NCBI RefSeq assembly: GCF_030695525.1 | Contig: NZ_JAUYSS010000068.1 | Location: 32,744 to 96,743, forward strand | Direction: 5' to 3' | Origin: Daejeonella sp. | Lineage (GTDB): Bacteria; Bacteroidota; Bacteroidia; Sphingobacteriales; Sphingobacteriaceae | Length of the DNA: 64,000 nt | In this document: in pieces, positions 44,172-52,246 of the stretch | Position numbering within the stretch: the first letter of the stretch is position 1 | How the letters are laid out: each line of letters opens with the position of its first letter | Made by a program: the position numbers and the translations under genes | The notes under the pieces: generated by a model | Seen by the model: only the letters and a program-made list of their open reading frames with translations | What the model was told of the DNA's origin: nothing | Database searches by the model: none

Positions 44172-44801
44172 TTATGATTCAACAATTTTTTTTGATCCAA
44201 GCCAAATAAAATACGTAATCGCAGGTGCCATTACCACATCCAGTGTATAATGAACATGTTGCAGGAGTACTGCTATCCCAATAAAAATGGTTGCCGTCAA
44301 TGCAATAATTTTATCTGTTCGCTTCTTAAAACATAAGAACATCAAAAACATAGCCGCGGTATGCCCGGAGAAAAATAAATCTTTAGTAATAAAGTTTGGT
44401 CCGTAAAATTGATTACTGATTGGGTCCTGAATTGGAATAAGATCTTTTGGAGCATCAAGAGGAATCAAACCGATTGAGACAAACCGGGACAAATTGATCA
44501 GAATAAACCCCCATAAAAAAGTTAGGAAAAAGTTAGGATCTTGCTTGAAACGGCTGAATGTCAATATGGTCATTGACCATATTGTGATGAAAATAAATAA
44601 AGAAAGGTCATACGCAGGAAGCAGGGCAAGTAAATAATCATTCAGATTAATCCCCTTTCTTTGCTCAATTGTCTGGTAAAAGAAAGGCAAAGAAAGCAGA
44701 ATAAATGAGACCAGTATCAATCCGCCAATGCATTTCTTTCTGTAATCAGATGATTGCCAGTTGTCTCTCCATACACTTAAGACAGCTCTGTTTTCAGACA
44801 T
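44172..44801 (-). CDS. PAP2_C / sphingomyelin-synthase-like membrane protein
   Basis: A 209-residue protein with six membrane helices. The catalytic triad expected in the PAP2_C (sphingomyelin synthase-like) family is present as His147 in FSGHTAAMF, and His184 and Asp188 in HYTLDVV. The family transfers phosphocholine or phosphoethanolamine head groups onto ceramide or related lipids, and many Bacteroidota make sphingolipids. The substrate cannot be decided from sequence. It is monocistronic, convergent with ppx. Confidence 0.8.
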   Translation of the reverse strand: MSENRAVLSVWRDNWQSSDYRKKCIGGLILVSFILLSLPFFYQTIEQRKGINLNDYLLALLPAYDLSLFIFITIWSMTILTFSRFKQDPNFFLTFLWGFILINLSRFVSIGLIPLDAPKDLIPIQDPISNQFYGPNFITKDLFFSGHTAAMFLMFLCFKKRTDKIIALTATIFIGIAVLLQHVHYTLDVVMAPAITYFIWLGSKKIVES

Positions 44802-44963
44802 GTATTTTATAAATTTTTAAAGCTTGCAAATTAATTGATTAAAACATTAGGGTATAAGTAATGGCCAACAAAAATTGTTCTCAAAATAATAATTTTTTTA
44901 GACCAATTTTTATTTAAATGGGTTTCAGCAGATCATTATTTGATAATTGAATTGCCGGAAATA

Positions 44964-46241
44964 TTATTGTGATATCCAACCGGATGGATTTACCGGTGTA
45001 CCCCCTTTCCATATCTGGAATTGCATTTCTGTTAAGTCCTCATTAGGATCTGTTGCCACTACACCAATGCTCTGTCGGGCTGTAACTTCCTGGCCGGCAG
45101 CAACACTTGAATTTTTAAGTTTAGAGTAAATAGAAAAATATTCTCCGTGCCGAATGATGATTGTATAAGAATTGACCAGGTAAATCACTTTACTTACCTT
45201 TCCGCCATAAACAGCATAAACAATAGTGCCAACTGTCGTTTTAATATTAATTCCCGGATTGAAAATAGTTACATTATTGAATTTTTGCTGTCCGAAACCC
45301 TGAGTAATAATTCCCTGAGCGGGCTTTTGCATACGACCTCGGCTGCCAAGGAATGATGAGGAGAGTTTTGCATCCTCCGGACTTGAAGCTAATATGGATG
45401 ATCCGCTCGCTATTGGCTTAGCAGATTTGGACTTACCGGTATTATTTTTTGCTCTTGAGGCTGCTTCGGCTGCAGCGGCCAGTCTGCGACGCTCTGCTTC
45501 TTTACGTTGTGCTGTCAGTATCTCTTTTCGAATGGTCTCCTGTATTGCCTTGTTTAATGTATTTGCCTCCTTTTGTTTTCTGGAAAGCTGTTGCTGAAGC
45601 TCTTTTTGTTTTTTAGTTAAGCCTGTTAAAATTTTCGACTGCTGTTCTTTATCTTTACCTAATGTTTGCTTCTCTACTATCTGATCCATAAGCAGATTGG
45701 TTTTTTCAATTTTGTACTGATCGAGTTCAATAATCTGCTTTTTTAGATTAAGTTGAGTTGAGGTAATCTCTTTAGCCTGCCTTTTGCGGAAGGTCCCAAC
45801 CTGTTGAATATATCGGAGGCGCATATAAGCCTGGTTAAAGTTATTCGAAGCAAAAATGAACATTAACTTATTGTAGGCCCCCTGATTTCTGAACGCAAAA
45901 ACTATCATTTTTGAATACTGTGACTTCAGTTTGTTCAGGTTTGTTTGAAGTGAAATCACTTTGCTGTTGTTACTGATAATTTTTGTATCCAGTATTTTAA
46001 TTTCAGTATTTATTGTCCTGATTTTATCTTCTCTTAATCTGATCTCTGTATTTAACAGATTGATCTGGTTAAGTGACAATTTCTTGTTTTTGTCAATTTT
46101 ATTCCGACTTATTTTTAATTCTTCGATTTCTCTGGTAATTGCTTCCTTTCGTTTTTTAAGCACTGAACTGCTTTGACCAAAGGCAGAATAATTCAGGGAG
46201 ATCATTAAAGCTAAAATGGCAATCGATTTAAGTAATCGCAT
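44964..46241 (-). CDS. EnvC-like murein hydrolase activator
   Basis: A 425-residue periplasmic protein with a signal peptide (1-22, SAFGQ), two long coiled coils (about 25-110 and 155-250) and a C-terminal LytM/M23-like domain (about 310-425). Zinc ligands of active M23 enzymes are missing: the HxxxD site is NPGINIKT and the HxH site is YSKL. That degeneracy is what defines EnvC-type activators of cell-wall amidases. It probably helps daughter-cell separation together with an amidase not in the window. The start is ATG 46241. Confidence 0.88.
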   Translation of the reverse strand: MRLLKSIAILALMISLNYSAFGQSSSVLKKRKEAITREIEELKISRNKIDKNKKLSLNQINLLNTEIRLREDKIRTINTEIKILDTKIISNNSKVISLQTNLNKLKSQYSKMIVFAFRNQGAYNKLMFIFASNNFNQAYMRLRYIQQVGTFRKRQAKEITSTQLNLKKQIIELDQYKIEKTNLLMDQIVEKQTLGKDKEQQSKILTGLTKKQKELQQQLSRKQKEANTLNKAIQETIRKEILTAQRKEAERRRLAAAAEAASRAKNNTGKSKSAKPIASGSSILASSPEDAKLSSSFLGSRGRMQKPAQGIITQGFGQQKFNNVTIFNPGINIKTTVGTIVYAVYGGKVSKVIYLVNSYTIIIRHGEYFSIYSKLKNSSVAAGQEVTARQSIGVVATDPNEDLTEMQFQIWKGGTPVNPSGWISQ

Positions 46242-46258
46242 AGATAAAATTTAAGCGG

Positions 46259-46266
46259 CAAAACTA
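46259..46266 (-). promoter_or_regulatory. -7 box of the EnvC-like gene
   Basis: Minus-strand TAGTTTTG, exact TAnnTTTG, ending 17 bp before the ATG. Confidence 0.35.
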
Positions 46267-46354
46267 TTAACAATAGCCGGGAATACAGAATATTTATCAT
46301 TTATTGTTCTATTCCCAAAAATTAAGTTTCAATAGTATTAGCTTAAATTCTTAT

Positions 46355-46362
46355 TACTTTTG
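46355..46362 (+). promoter_or_regulatory. -7 box of the MFS transporter gene
   Basis: TACTTTTG, exact TAnnTTTG, 18 bp before the ATG at 46381. It overlaps the TTG at 46360 that would be an alternative start, so initiation at the ATG is preferred. Confidence 0.5.
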
Positions 46363-46380
46363 CGACGCAGTTTTCAAACT

Positions 46381-47580
46381 ATGTCTGTTAAAAAACATCC
46401 GATCTATAATGTTCAGTTTGCACTTTTATGCCTGAGTTCCTTTTTGTTTTCGGCTAGCTTCAATATGTTGATTCCAGAAATGCCAGCCTATCTTACAGGA
46501 CTGGGAGGAGCAGAATATAAAGGGTATATCATTGGACTCTTTACACTGTCTGCAGGCATTTCAAGGCCATTTAGCGGAAAATTAACAGATAAGATCGGCC
46601 GGGTTCCAGTAATGGCTGTAGGTTCGCTTGTTTGTGTTGTGTGTGGTTTATTGTATCCTTTATTGACCAGTGTCGCCGGATTTTTATGGCTTAGATTGTT
46701 TCATGGATTCTCTACAGGGTTTAAACCGACTGCAACTGCAGCCTATGTCGCAGATATTGTTCCGGGGAATCGTTGGGGAGAGGCTATGGGAATACACGGA
46801 GTATGTTTTAGTACCGGACTTGCTATTGGTCCGGCAATTGGCAGCGAGCTTTCAGAAATGTTCTCGATCAATGCCATGTTTTATTGTTCATCTGTTTTTG
46901 CATTACTATCTATTGTAATTCTGATGAATCTGCAGGAAACCCTGGAAAAAAAAGAACCGTTCCGGTTTTCTATGATGCAGATAAACCGTACAGAAGTCAT
47001 TGAAGTCAGGGTTTTGGCTGCAGCGCTCATTACCTTTCTTTCCTACCTGAGTTACGGGATTATTCTTACTGTTATTTCAGATTGGGGGGGACATCTTGGT
47101 GTTTCGAATAAGGGCCTTTTCTTCATGGTTTTTACTGTTTCTTCCTTGTTAATACGTTTTGTGTCCGGAAAGATGTCAGATAGGATTGGTAGAGTACGTA
47201 TTATTAAGTTATCATTGATCATTCTTGTGATATCGCTGGTGTTGATTGGCAGCGCTGTTGCTCCGCTCAGCCTGATGGTAGGCTCTGCAGTCTATGGAGT
47301 AGCAACCGGAATGTTATCACCTGCTCTTACCGCCTGGATCATTGATCTTAGCCATCCTGATCATCGTGGTAAAGCCGTTGCAACGATGTATATTGCACTT
47401 GAAGCAGGTATTGGACTTGGTGCATTTTTTGCGGGTAGTTTATATATCACTGATATCATTATGATACCCCCAATCTTCTATATTGCTGCTATCATGTCCT
47501 TTTTTGCGTTTCTGTACTTACAGGTTATTTATAAAAGAAGAGCTCAGTTAAAACCACCGGATGGATCCTCAAATACTTAA
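46381..47580 (+). CDS. Major facilitator superfamily transporter
   Basis: A 399-residue inner-membrane carrier with twelve helices. Family signatures are GISRPFSGKLTDKIGRVPVMAVG in the loop between helices 2 and 3 and its repeat VSGKMSDRIGRVRIIKLS in the second half. A substrate cannot be told; the general layout resembles multidrug and sugar efflux branches. I use the ATG at 46381; a TTG at 46360 would add seven residues. It overlaps the DUF3820 gene by 20 bp. Confidence 0.9.
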   Translation: MSVKKHPIYNVQFALLCLSSFLFSASFNMLIPEMPAYLTGLGGAEYKGYIIGLFTLSAGISRPFSGKLTDKIGRVPVMAVGSLVCVVCGLLYPLLTSVAGFLWLRLFHGFSTGFKPTATAAYVADIVPGNRWGEAMGIHGVCFSTGLAIGPAIGSELSEMFSINAMFYCSSVFALLSIVILMNLQETLEKKEPFRFSMMQINRTEVIEVRVLAAALITFLSYLSYGIILTVISDWGGHLGVSNKGLFFMVFTVSSLLIRFVSGKMSDRIGRVRIIKLSLIILVISLVLIGSAVAPLSLMVGSAVYGVATGMLSPALTAWIIDLSHPDHRGKAVATMYIALEAGIGLGAFFAGSLYITDIIMIPPIFYIAAIMSFFAFLYLQVIYKRRAQLKPPDGSSNT

Positions 47581-47770
47581 AGATCTCGTTAGTATTGTCA
47601 TGCCTTATGGTAAATATAAAGGCAGGCTTATTTGCGACCTGCCAGAATATTATCTGGTATGGTATGAGAATAATGGTTTTCCGGCAGGGAAGATTGGAAT
47701 TCTTTTGGCAACGATGTATGAAATAAAACTTAACGGACTAGAATATCTGTTAAGGCCAATCAGGAAATAA
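47561..47770 (+). CDS. DUF3820 protein
   Basis: A 69-residue protein matching DUF3820, with MPYGKYKGRLICDLPEYYLVWYENNGFP as the family core. The domain is short and occurs across many phyla, sometimes described as a quorum-sensing-regulated virulence factor without direct evidence. Its role is unknown. The start overlaps the MFS gene, so the two are co-transcribed. No terminator was seen after it; the next 25 bp hold a perfect palindrome. Confidence 0.85.
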   Translation: MDPQILKDLVSIVMPYGKYKGRLICDLPEYYLVWYENNGFPAGKIGILLATMYEIKLNGLEYLLRPIRK

Positions 47771-47795
47771 TTGAAAATACTTTTTTATTTAAATT

Positions 47796-47820
47796 GAAAT
47801 ACTAATATTGTTAGTATTTC
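47796..47820. repeat. Perfect 10-bp inverted repeat over the -33 region of the DnaQ/GIY-YIG gene
   Basis: GAAATACTAA (47796-47805), TATTG, TTAGTATTTC (47811-47820). It covers the TTG at 47808-47810 used as the -33 element, so a repressor bound here would block the promoter. No T tail. Confidence 0.8.
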
Positions 47821-47839
47821 TAAATTCTTCTTATATTTG
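47808..47839 (+). promoter_or_regulatory. Promoter of the DnaQ/GIY-YIG gene
   Basis: TTG (47808-47810), 21-bp spacer, TATATTTG (47832-47839); both fit the Bacteroidota consensus. The -7 box ends 21 bp before the ATG at 47861. Confidence 0.65.
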
Positions 47840-47860
47840 AGGATTGAGAGCTCTTGAAGA

Positions 47861-49237
47861 ATGTATGCTATAGTCGATATTGAAACAACCGGAGGCCATG
47901 CAAGTGCCAACGGGATTACTGAAGTTGCAATATTGATACACGATGGCCAGCAAGTTATTGATCAATTCAGGACATTAATCAATCCTTTAAGACCTATTCC
48001 AATCTATATTCAGGCACTAACAGGTATTGATAATGAAATGGTCAGTTCAGCTCCGAAATTTCAGGAAGTTGCACTTCGGATTTATGAACTCCTGCATGAT
48101 AAAGTGTTCGTAGCGCATAATGTCAATTTCGATTTTTCCTTTATTCATTTTCATCTGGCGGCCGCCGGTTTTAACTTGCAGACGAAAAAACTTTGTACAG
48201 TACGCTTAAGCCGGAAAATAATTCCTGGACTTGCTTCTTATAGCCTCGGGCGATTGTGTAAAGAGGTAGGAATTGAAATTCTGGACAGGCATCGTGCATT
48301 CGGTGATGCTCAGGCTACTGCAAAACTTTTTTCACTGCTGATTGAACAGGATAATCAGGGTCATATCAGTAAAACCCTGAATCAACGATCAAGGGAACAG
48401 TCGCTGCCTCCACATCTGCCAAAAGATGATATGGACCAACTCCCTTCCGTTCCCGGAATATATTATTTTCATAATTCAAAGTCGAAAGTGATTTATGTGG
48501 GGAAGGCCAAGGATATCCGTAAACGGGTTGTAAGCCACTTTGCAAATAATAAACCCGGAAGGCAAAAGCAGGACTTTTTGAGGGAAATTCATCATATCAC
48601 CTTTCAGGAATGTGGTACCGAATTGATGTCATTAATTCTTGAAGCAGTTGAGATCAAACGTTTGTGGCCTGCTTATAACCGGTCCTTAAAAAGGTTCGAA
48701 TATGCCTATGGATTGTATGCATTTGAGGATCAGAATGGTTATATGCGTCTGGTCATCGATAGAAAGAAAAAGTTCTCAAAACCATACTATACATTCAATG
48801 GTATAGCTGAAGGGTATAATCTGATCAAAAGCCTGATTGCCGGATTTAACCTATGCCCGAAGCTTTGTTTTATACAGCGTAATACGGATCCCTGCATAAT
48901 TATAGGTGAGGATCCCTGCAAAGGAGCTTGTGAACAGCTTGAACCGGTTGAATTTTATAATGAACGGGTAATTATGGCATTAAACAGTCTCAGTTCAGTG
49001 CTTCCTTGTTTTTTGCTGATTGATGAAGGCCGCACATTTGAAGAAAGAAGTTGTTTATTGATAGAAAATGGACAGTTTTTTGGGATGGGGTATATTGCTT
49101 CAGATTTGATTCAGGCTGATATTGATTTAGTCAGGAAGTTTTTGACCCCTTACCCTGAAAATGATTATATCAGAAATATGATTTTCAATGCGGCACTCCG
49201 TTTTCCACATAAAGTAAGAGATATTATTGTGAATTAA
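47861..49237 (+). CDS. DnaQ-like exonuclease fused to a GIY-YIG (UvrC/Cho-like) nuclease
   Basis: A 458-residue two-domain nuclease. Residues 1-165 are a DEDDh 3'-5' exonuclease: DIETTG (Asp6, Glu8), AHNVNFDFSF (Asp91) and HRAFGDA (His144, Asp149). From about 193, SVPGIYYFHNSKSKVIYVGKAK is a GIY-YIG domain of the UvrC/Cho type. Beyond it is a cysteine-rich segment (Cys332, 336, 345, 353, 357) at the place where UvrC has its cysteines. The fusion is known in several phyla and is expected to act in excision repair, but its exact role is not settled. Confidence 0.9.
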   Translation: MYAIVDIETTGGHASANGITEVAILIHDGQQVIDQFRTLINPLRPIPIYIQALTGIDNEMVSSAPKFQEVALRIYELLHDKVFVAHNVNFDFSFIHFHLAAAGFNLQTKKLCTVRLSRKIIPGLASYSLGRLCKEVGIEILDRHRAFGDAQATAKLFSLLIEQDNQGHISKTLNQRSREQSLPPHLPKDDMDQLPSVPGIYYFHNSKSKVIYVGKAKDIRKRVVSHFANNKPGRQKQDFLREIHHITFQECGTELMSLILEAVEIKRLWPAYNRSLKRFEYAYGLYAFEDQNGYMRLVIDRKKKFSKPYYTFNGIAEGYNLIKSLIAGFNLCPKLCFIQRNTDPCIIIGEDPCKGACEQLEPVEFYNERVIMALNSLSSVLPCFLLIDEGRTFEERSCLLIENGQFFGMGYIASDLIQADIDLVRKFLTPYPENDYIRNMIFNAALRFPHKVRDIIVN

Positions 49238-49405
49238 ACTACAGTGATTCCTGATTTATGGACAGTTTTGTTTCATACGCTCACGATTTCTGCTTAAAAA
49301 TGTAAATGAAGTTTATGGAACAATTATTGCCTTAAGGTTAATGTATTGAAATGATAGCATTTTAATATAATTTCATTAAATTATAAAACATTAAATCAAA
49401 ACACA

Positions 49406-49708
49406 ATGAAAAAGCAAATCTACCTTTTACTAACTGCTATCCTTTTAGCATCAAGTTCAGTTATGGCAAATGACGTAAAGTCAAAGCCTGCATTAACAGA
49501 AACTCAGATTGCCCGTGTTGGTGAAATCACCCGCAGAGTTGAAGAAATCAAAAACATGGACAAATCTGATTTGAGTCGTGTAGAGCGTAAGTCATTACGT
49601 AATGAGCTACTTGAGATGAAAAAAGAAATGAAAGCTACTAGCGGCGGCGTTTATCTTTCTGTTGGAGCTATTATCATTATCCTTTTAGTATTGATACTAA
49701 TTTTATAA
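49406..49708 (+). CDS. Small exported coiled-coil protein with C-terminal membrane tail
   Basis: A 100-residue protein with a signal peptide (1-21, cut after VMAN or SVMA), a charged helix (about 32-78, ETQIARVGEITRRVEEI and later LRNELLEMKKEM) and a hydrophobic C-terminal stretch (82-100, VYLSVGAIIIILLVLILIL) ending at the last residue. This is a short Bacteroidota family with a strongly conserved tail; no function is known to me. The layout fits an inner-membrane-anchored periplasmic helix. A perfect terminator follows. Confidence 0.75.
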   Translation: MKKQIYLLLTAILLASSSVMANDVKSKPALTETQIARVGEITRRVEEIKNMDKSDLSRVERKSLRNELLEMKKEMKATSGGVYLSVGAIIIILLVLILIL

Positions 49709-49748
49709 TCTGCTATTATTACTGATTCTATTAATCTATGAAAAATGA

Positions 49749-49780
49749 AAAAGCTGCCAATAATTATTGGCAGCTTTTTT
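49749..49780. terminator. Bidirectional terminator
   Basis: AAAAGCTGCCAATAA and its exact reverse complement TTATTGGCAGCTTTT abut with no unpaired loop base, flanked by A-rich and T-rich ends. It lies between two convergent genes and can stop both. Confidence 0.85.
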
Positions 49781-49797
49781 CTTAGATTGATTACAAT

Positions 49798-50079
49798 CTA
49801 TTTGTATTTACACAAATAGGAAGTTTGAGATGCAGTACGCACCTTAAATGACTGGTTAGCATCGATTTCGAATTCCTGCCCTTTTCTGAATATTTCCCAG
49901 TTTTTATTACCCGGTAATTTAGCTTTCAGTTCACCTTCTATAATTAACATGGTTTCATGAAGGGATGTTCCGAATTCATATTCGCCACTTTCTATGACAC
50001 CAATGGTTGATTTTCCTTCGTGAGACTGATACCCAAGAGATTTAACGGCACCTTCAAAATACTCGCTTACTGTTATCAT
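49798..50079 (-). CDS. ppnP: Pyrimidine/purine nucleoside phosphorylase
   Basis: A 93-residue cupin of the PpnP (DUF1255) family, which phosphorolyses several nucleosides to the base and ribose 1-phosphate. Seen features are EYFEGAVKSLGY near the start, TIGVIESGEYEFGTSLHETM and GKGQEFEIDAN-like strands (here RKGQEFEIDAN), and the Tyr-Leu-Cys end. Length is exactly right for the family. It is monocistronic. Confidence 0.93.
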   Translation of the reverse strand: MITVSEYFEGAVKSLGYQSHEGKSTIGVIESGEYEFGTSLHETMLIIEGELKAKLPGNKNWEIFRKGQEFEIDANQSFKVRTASQTSYLCKYK

Positions 50080-50269
50080 AAATTTTATTGTTTGCCTGCG
50101 AATTTAAAAAAATATATTGTCTCTTACCTTTCTTAAATCAAATCGACTACAAACCAATGTTTTAAGTTTAAGATATGTTCAAACAAAATATCATACTTCC
50201 TAATGTCAAAGCACTCAACGGCTTTCTCATAGTTTTTTCGCAATTTAGAGACTTAAAATACCAGGATTA

Positions 50270-51292
50270 ATGAGGATACTGTATGCTATTCAGGGCACAG
50301 GAAATGGACATTTGAGCAGGGCGATGGATGTAATTCCATGTCTCATGAAGCATGCAGAGGTCGATATTCTGGTTAGTGGTATTCAGGGTGATCTTGTTCT
50401 GCCTTATCAATTAAGCTATAAAATGAGAGGACTGAGTTTTATTTTTGGCAAGTCTGGAGGTGTTGATATCTGGAAAACATGCGTAAAGTCAAATATCGGA
50501 AAGCTTGTAAAGGAGATTAACTCACTTCCTGTTGAAGATTATGATCTTGTGATCAATGATTTTGAGCCTATTTCTGCCTGGGCATGCTATGCCAGGAATG
50601 TCCCCTGCATTGGTTTAAGTCATCAGTCGGCAGTACTCGCTGATGAAGCGCCGAAAACAGATAATAATGATGTTGTAGGAAGGCTGATCCTCAAAAATTA
50701 TGCGCCCAATACTGCTCATTATGGCTTTCATTTTAAAGCTTATGGTGAAAATATTTTTACCCCTGTAATCAGAAAACAGGTGAGGGATGAGGTAATTCAC
50801 AATCATGGACATTATGCAGTCTATTTGCCGGCTTATGATGACTCTCGTTTAATTGCTACTCTTACTAAGTTTAAAAGCGTTAATTGGGATGTGTTCTCCA
50901 AGCATAACCATAAACCCTACAAGACTAAGAATGTTTCTGTTCAGCCTATTCATAATGAGCGTTTTATAAGGAGTATGGCAAGTTCTGAAGGTATACTTTG
51001 TGGTGCCGGTTTTGAAACACCCGCAGAAGCATTATATATGAAGAAGAAGCTTCTGGTTGTTCCGATGAAAAATCAATATGAGCAGCAATTGAATGCAGCG
51101 GCTTTAAGTCAAATGGGAGTACCGGTCATCAGAAATTTAAACGACCGGTTTGATATGGTAATCAATAACTGGATTGAATCAAATAGAATTATTGATGTCG
51201 ACTACCCGGATAAGACTCAGGAAATCATTGATCAGATCATTGAAAAACATTGTAGTATTGCAGTGATCAGGGATTTCCGTAAATCCGGTTGA
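50270..51292 (+). CDS. MJ1255-type glycosyltransferase-like protein
   Basis: A 340-residue GT-B fold protein of the MJ1255 family (TIGR00661-like). It opens YAIQGTGNGHLSRAMDVIP, the family's nucleotide-sugar fold start, and has GAGFETPAEALYMKKKLLVVPMKNQYEQQLNA near residue 245, the donor-binding region of GT28-like enzymes. Donor and acceptor are unknown. It is cytoplasmic with no membrane helix. The gene is monocistronic. Confidence 0.85.
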   Translation: MRILYAIQGTGNGHLSRAMDVIPCLMKHAEVDILVSGIQGDLVLPYQLSYKMRGLSFIFGKSGGVDIWKTCVKSNIGKLVKEINSLPVEDYDLVINDFEPISAWACYARNVPCIGLSHQSAVLADEAPKTDNNDVVGRLILKNYAPNTAHYGFHFKAYGENIFTPVIRKQVRDEVIHNHGHYAVYLPAYDDSRLIATLTKFKSVNWDVFSKHNHKPYKTKNVSVQPIHNERFIRSMASSEGILCGAGFETPAEALYMKKKLLVVPMKNQYEQQLNAAALSQMGVPVIRNLNDRFDMVINNWIESNRIIDVDYPDKTQEIIDQIIEKHCSIAVIRDFRKSG

Positions 51293-51372
51293 TACCGATT
51301 TAGGATTCTACTGTAAGATCATGCCACATAATCTTACCTGTTTTGTTCTTTGCCATAAAATTATTGTTTATT

Positions 51373-52245
51373 TTAACCGAAAAGTGTACTGCTGAGATAT
51401 CTGTCACCACGATCGCAAGCTATAAAGACGATCAGGCCTTCATCGAGTTCTGAGGCCAGCCTTATAGCTGCGGACGCTGCTCCGCCACTACTCATTCCGG
51501 CAAATATTCCTTCTACTTTTGCAAGTTTTCTGGCCATATCTGTTGCCTCTGCTTCTGAAATATCCATGATGCGATCAACACGTTCAGGCTCAAAAATTTT
51601 AGGTAAGTATTCAACAGGCCAGCGGCGTATTCCGGGAATGGATGAATCCTCAGTAGGCTGACAACCTATGATCTGAATTTCAGGATTTTTTTCTTTGAGA
51701 TACCTCGAGCAACCCATGATTGTTCCGGTTGTACCCATAGAACTCACAAAATGTGTAATTCCATTTCCCGTATCATTCCATAGTTCTGGCCCTGTACTTT
51801 TATAATGAGCAAGCGAATTATCGGGATTTGCAAATTGGTTTAATAAATAGCTTTCACCTTTTGCTGCTTTTTCTTCGGCATAGTCGCGGCATAATTCTAT
51901 TCCTTCGAGTAAAGTTACCCGGGCTCCAAAAGCTTCCATCGTTAAGGTGCGCTCGCGGGTTGAGTTGGATGGCATTACAAGCTCAATTTCCAGATCGTAT
52001 AAGCGGGCAATCATCGCCAGTGCTATACCTGTATTACCACTTGTGGCTTCAATTAGGCGGGATCCTTTTTTGATATCCCCGCGCTCAAGTGCACTTCTGA
52101 TCATATTGAGTGCTGCACGGTCTTTTACACTGCCTCCCGGATTATTGCCCTCAAGCTTCGCATACATCTGAACTTTTGGATTTGGATTCAGTTTTTTAAT
52201 TTCAACCAGAGGAGTATTTCCGACCAGATCAATTATGCCCGCCAT
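51373..52245 (-). CDS. cysM: Cysteine synthase B
   Basis: Makes cysteine from O-acetylserine and sulfide or thiosulfate with PLP. The 290-residue fold type II enzyme has the PLP lysine Lys41 in GGSVKDRAA, EATSGNTG for the cofactor, SSMGTTGTIMG and GMSSGGAASAA. The shorter length and the sequence near IIGCQPTEDSSIPGIRRW fit the CysM branch. It follows cysE after 1 bp, so the two are coupled, consistent with the cysteine synthase complex. Confidence 0.94.
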   Translation of the reverse strand: MAGIIDLVGNTPLVEIKKLNPNPKVQMYAKLEGNNPGGSVKDRAALNMIRSALERGDIKKGSRLIEATSGNTGIALAMIARLYDLEIELVMPSNSTRERTLTMEAFGARVTLLEGIELCRDYAEEKAAKGESYLLNQFANPDNSLAHYKSTGPELWNDTGNGITHFVSSMGTTGTIMGCSRYLKEKNPEIQIIGCQPTEDSSIPGIRRWPVEYLPKIFEPERVDRIMDISEAEATDMARKLAKVEGIFAGMSSGGAASAAIRLASELDEGLIVFIACDRGDRYLSSTLFG

Positions 52246-52246
52246 T

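Noticed and set aside
46360..46380. TTG start for the MFS gene, adding seven residues
   Set aside because: A -7 box TACTTTTG overlaps this TTG, so the mRNA should start downstream, favouring the ATG at 46381.
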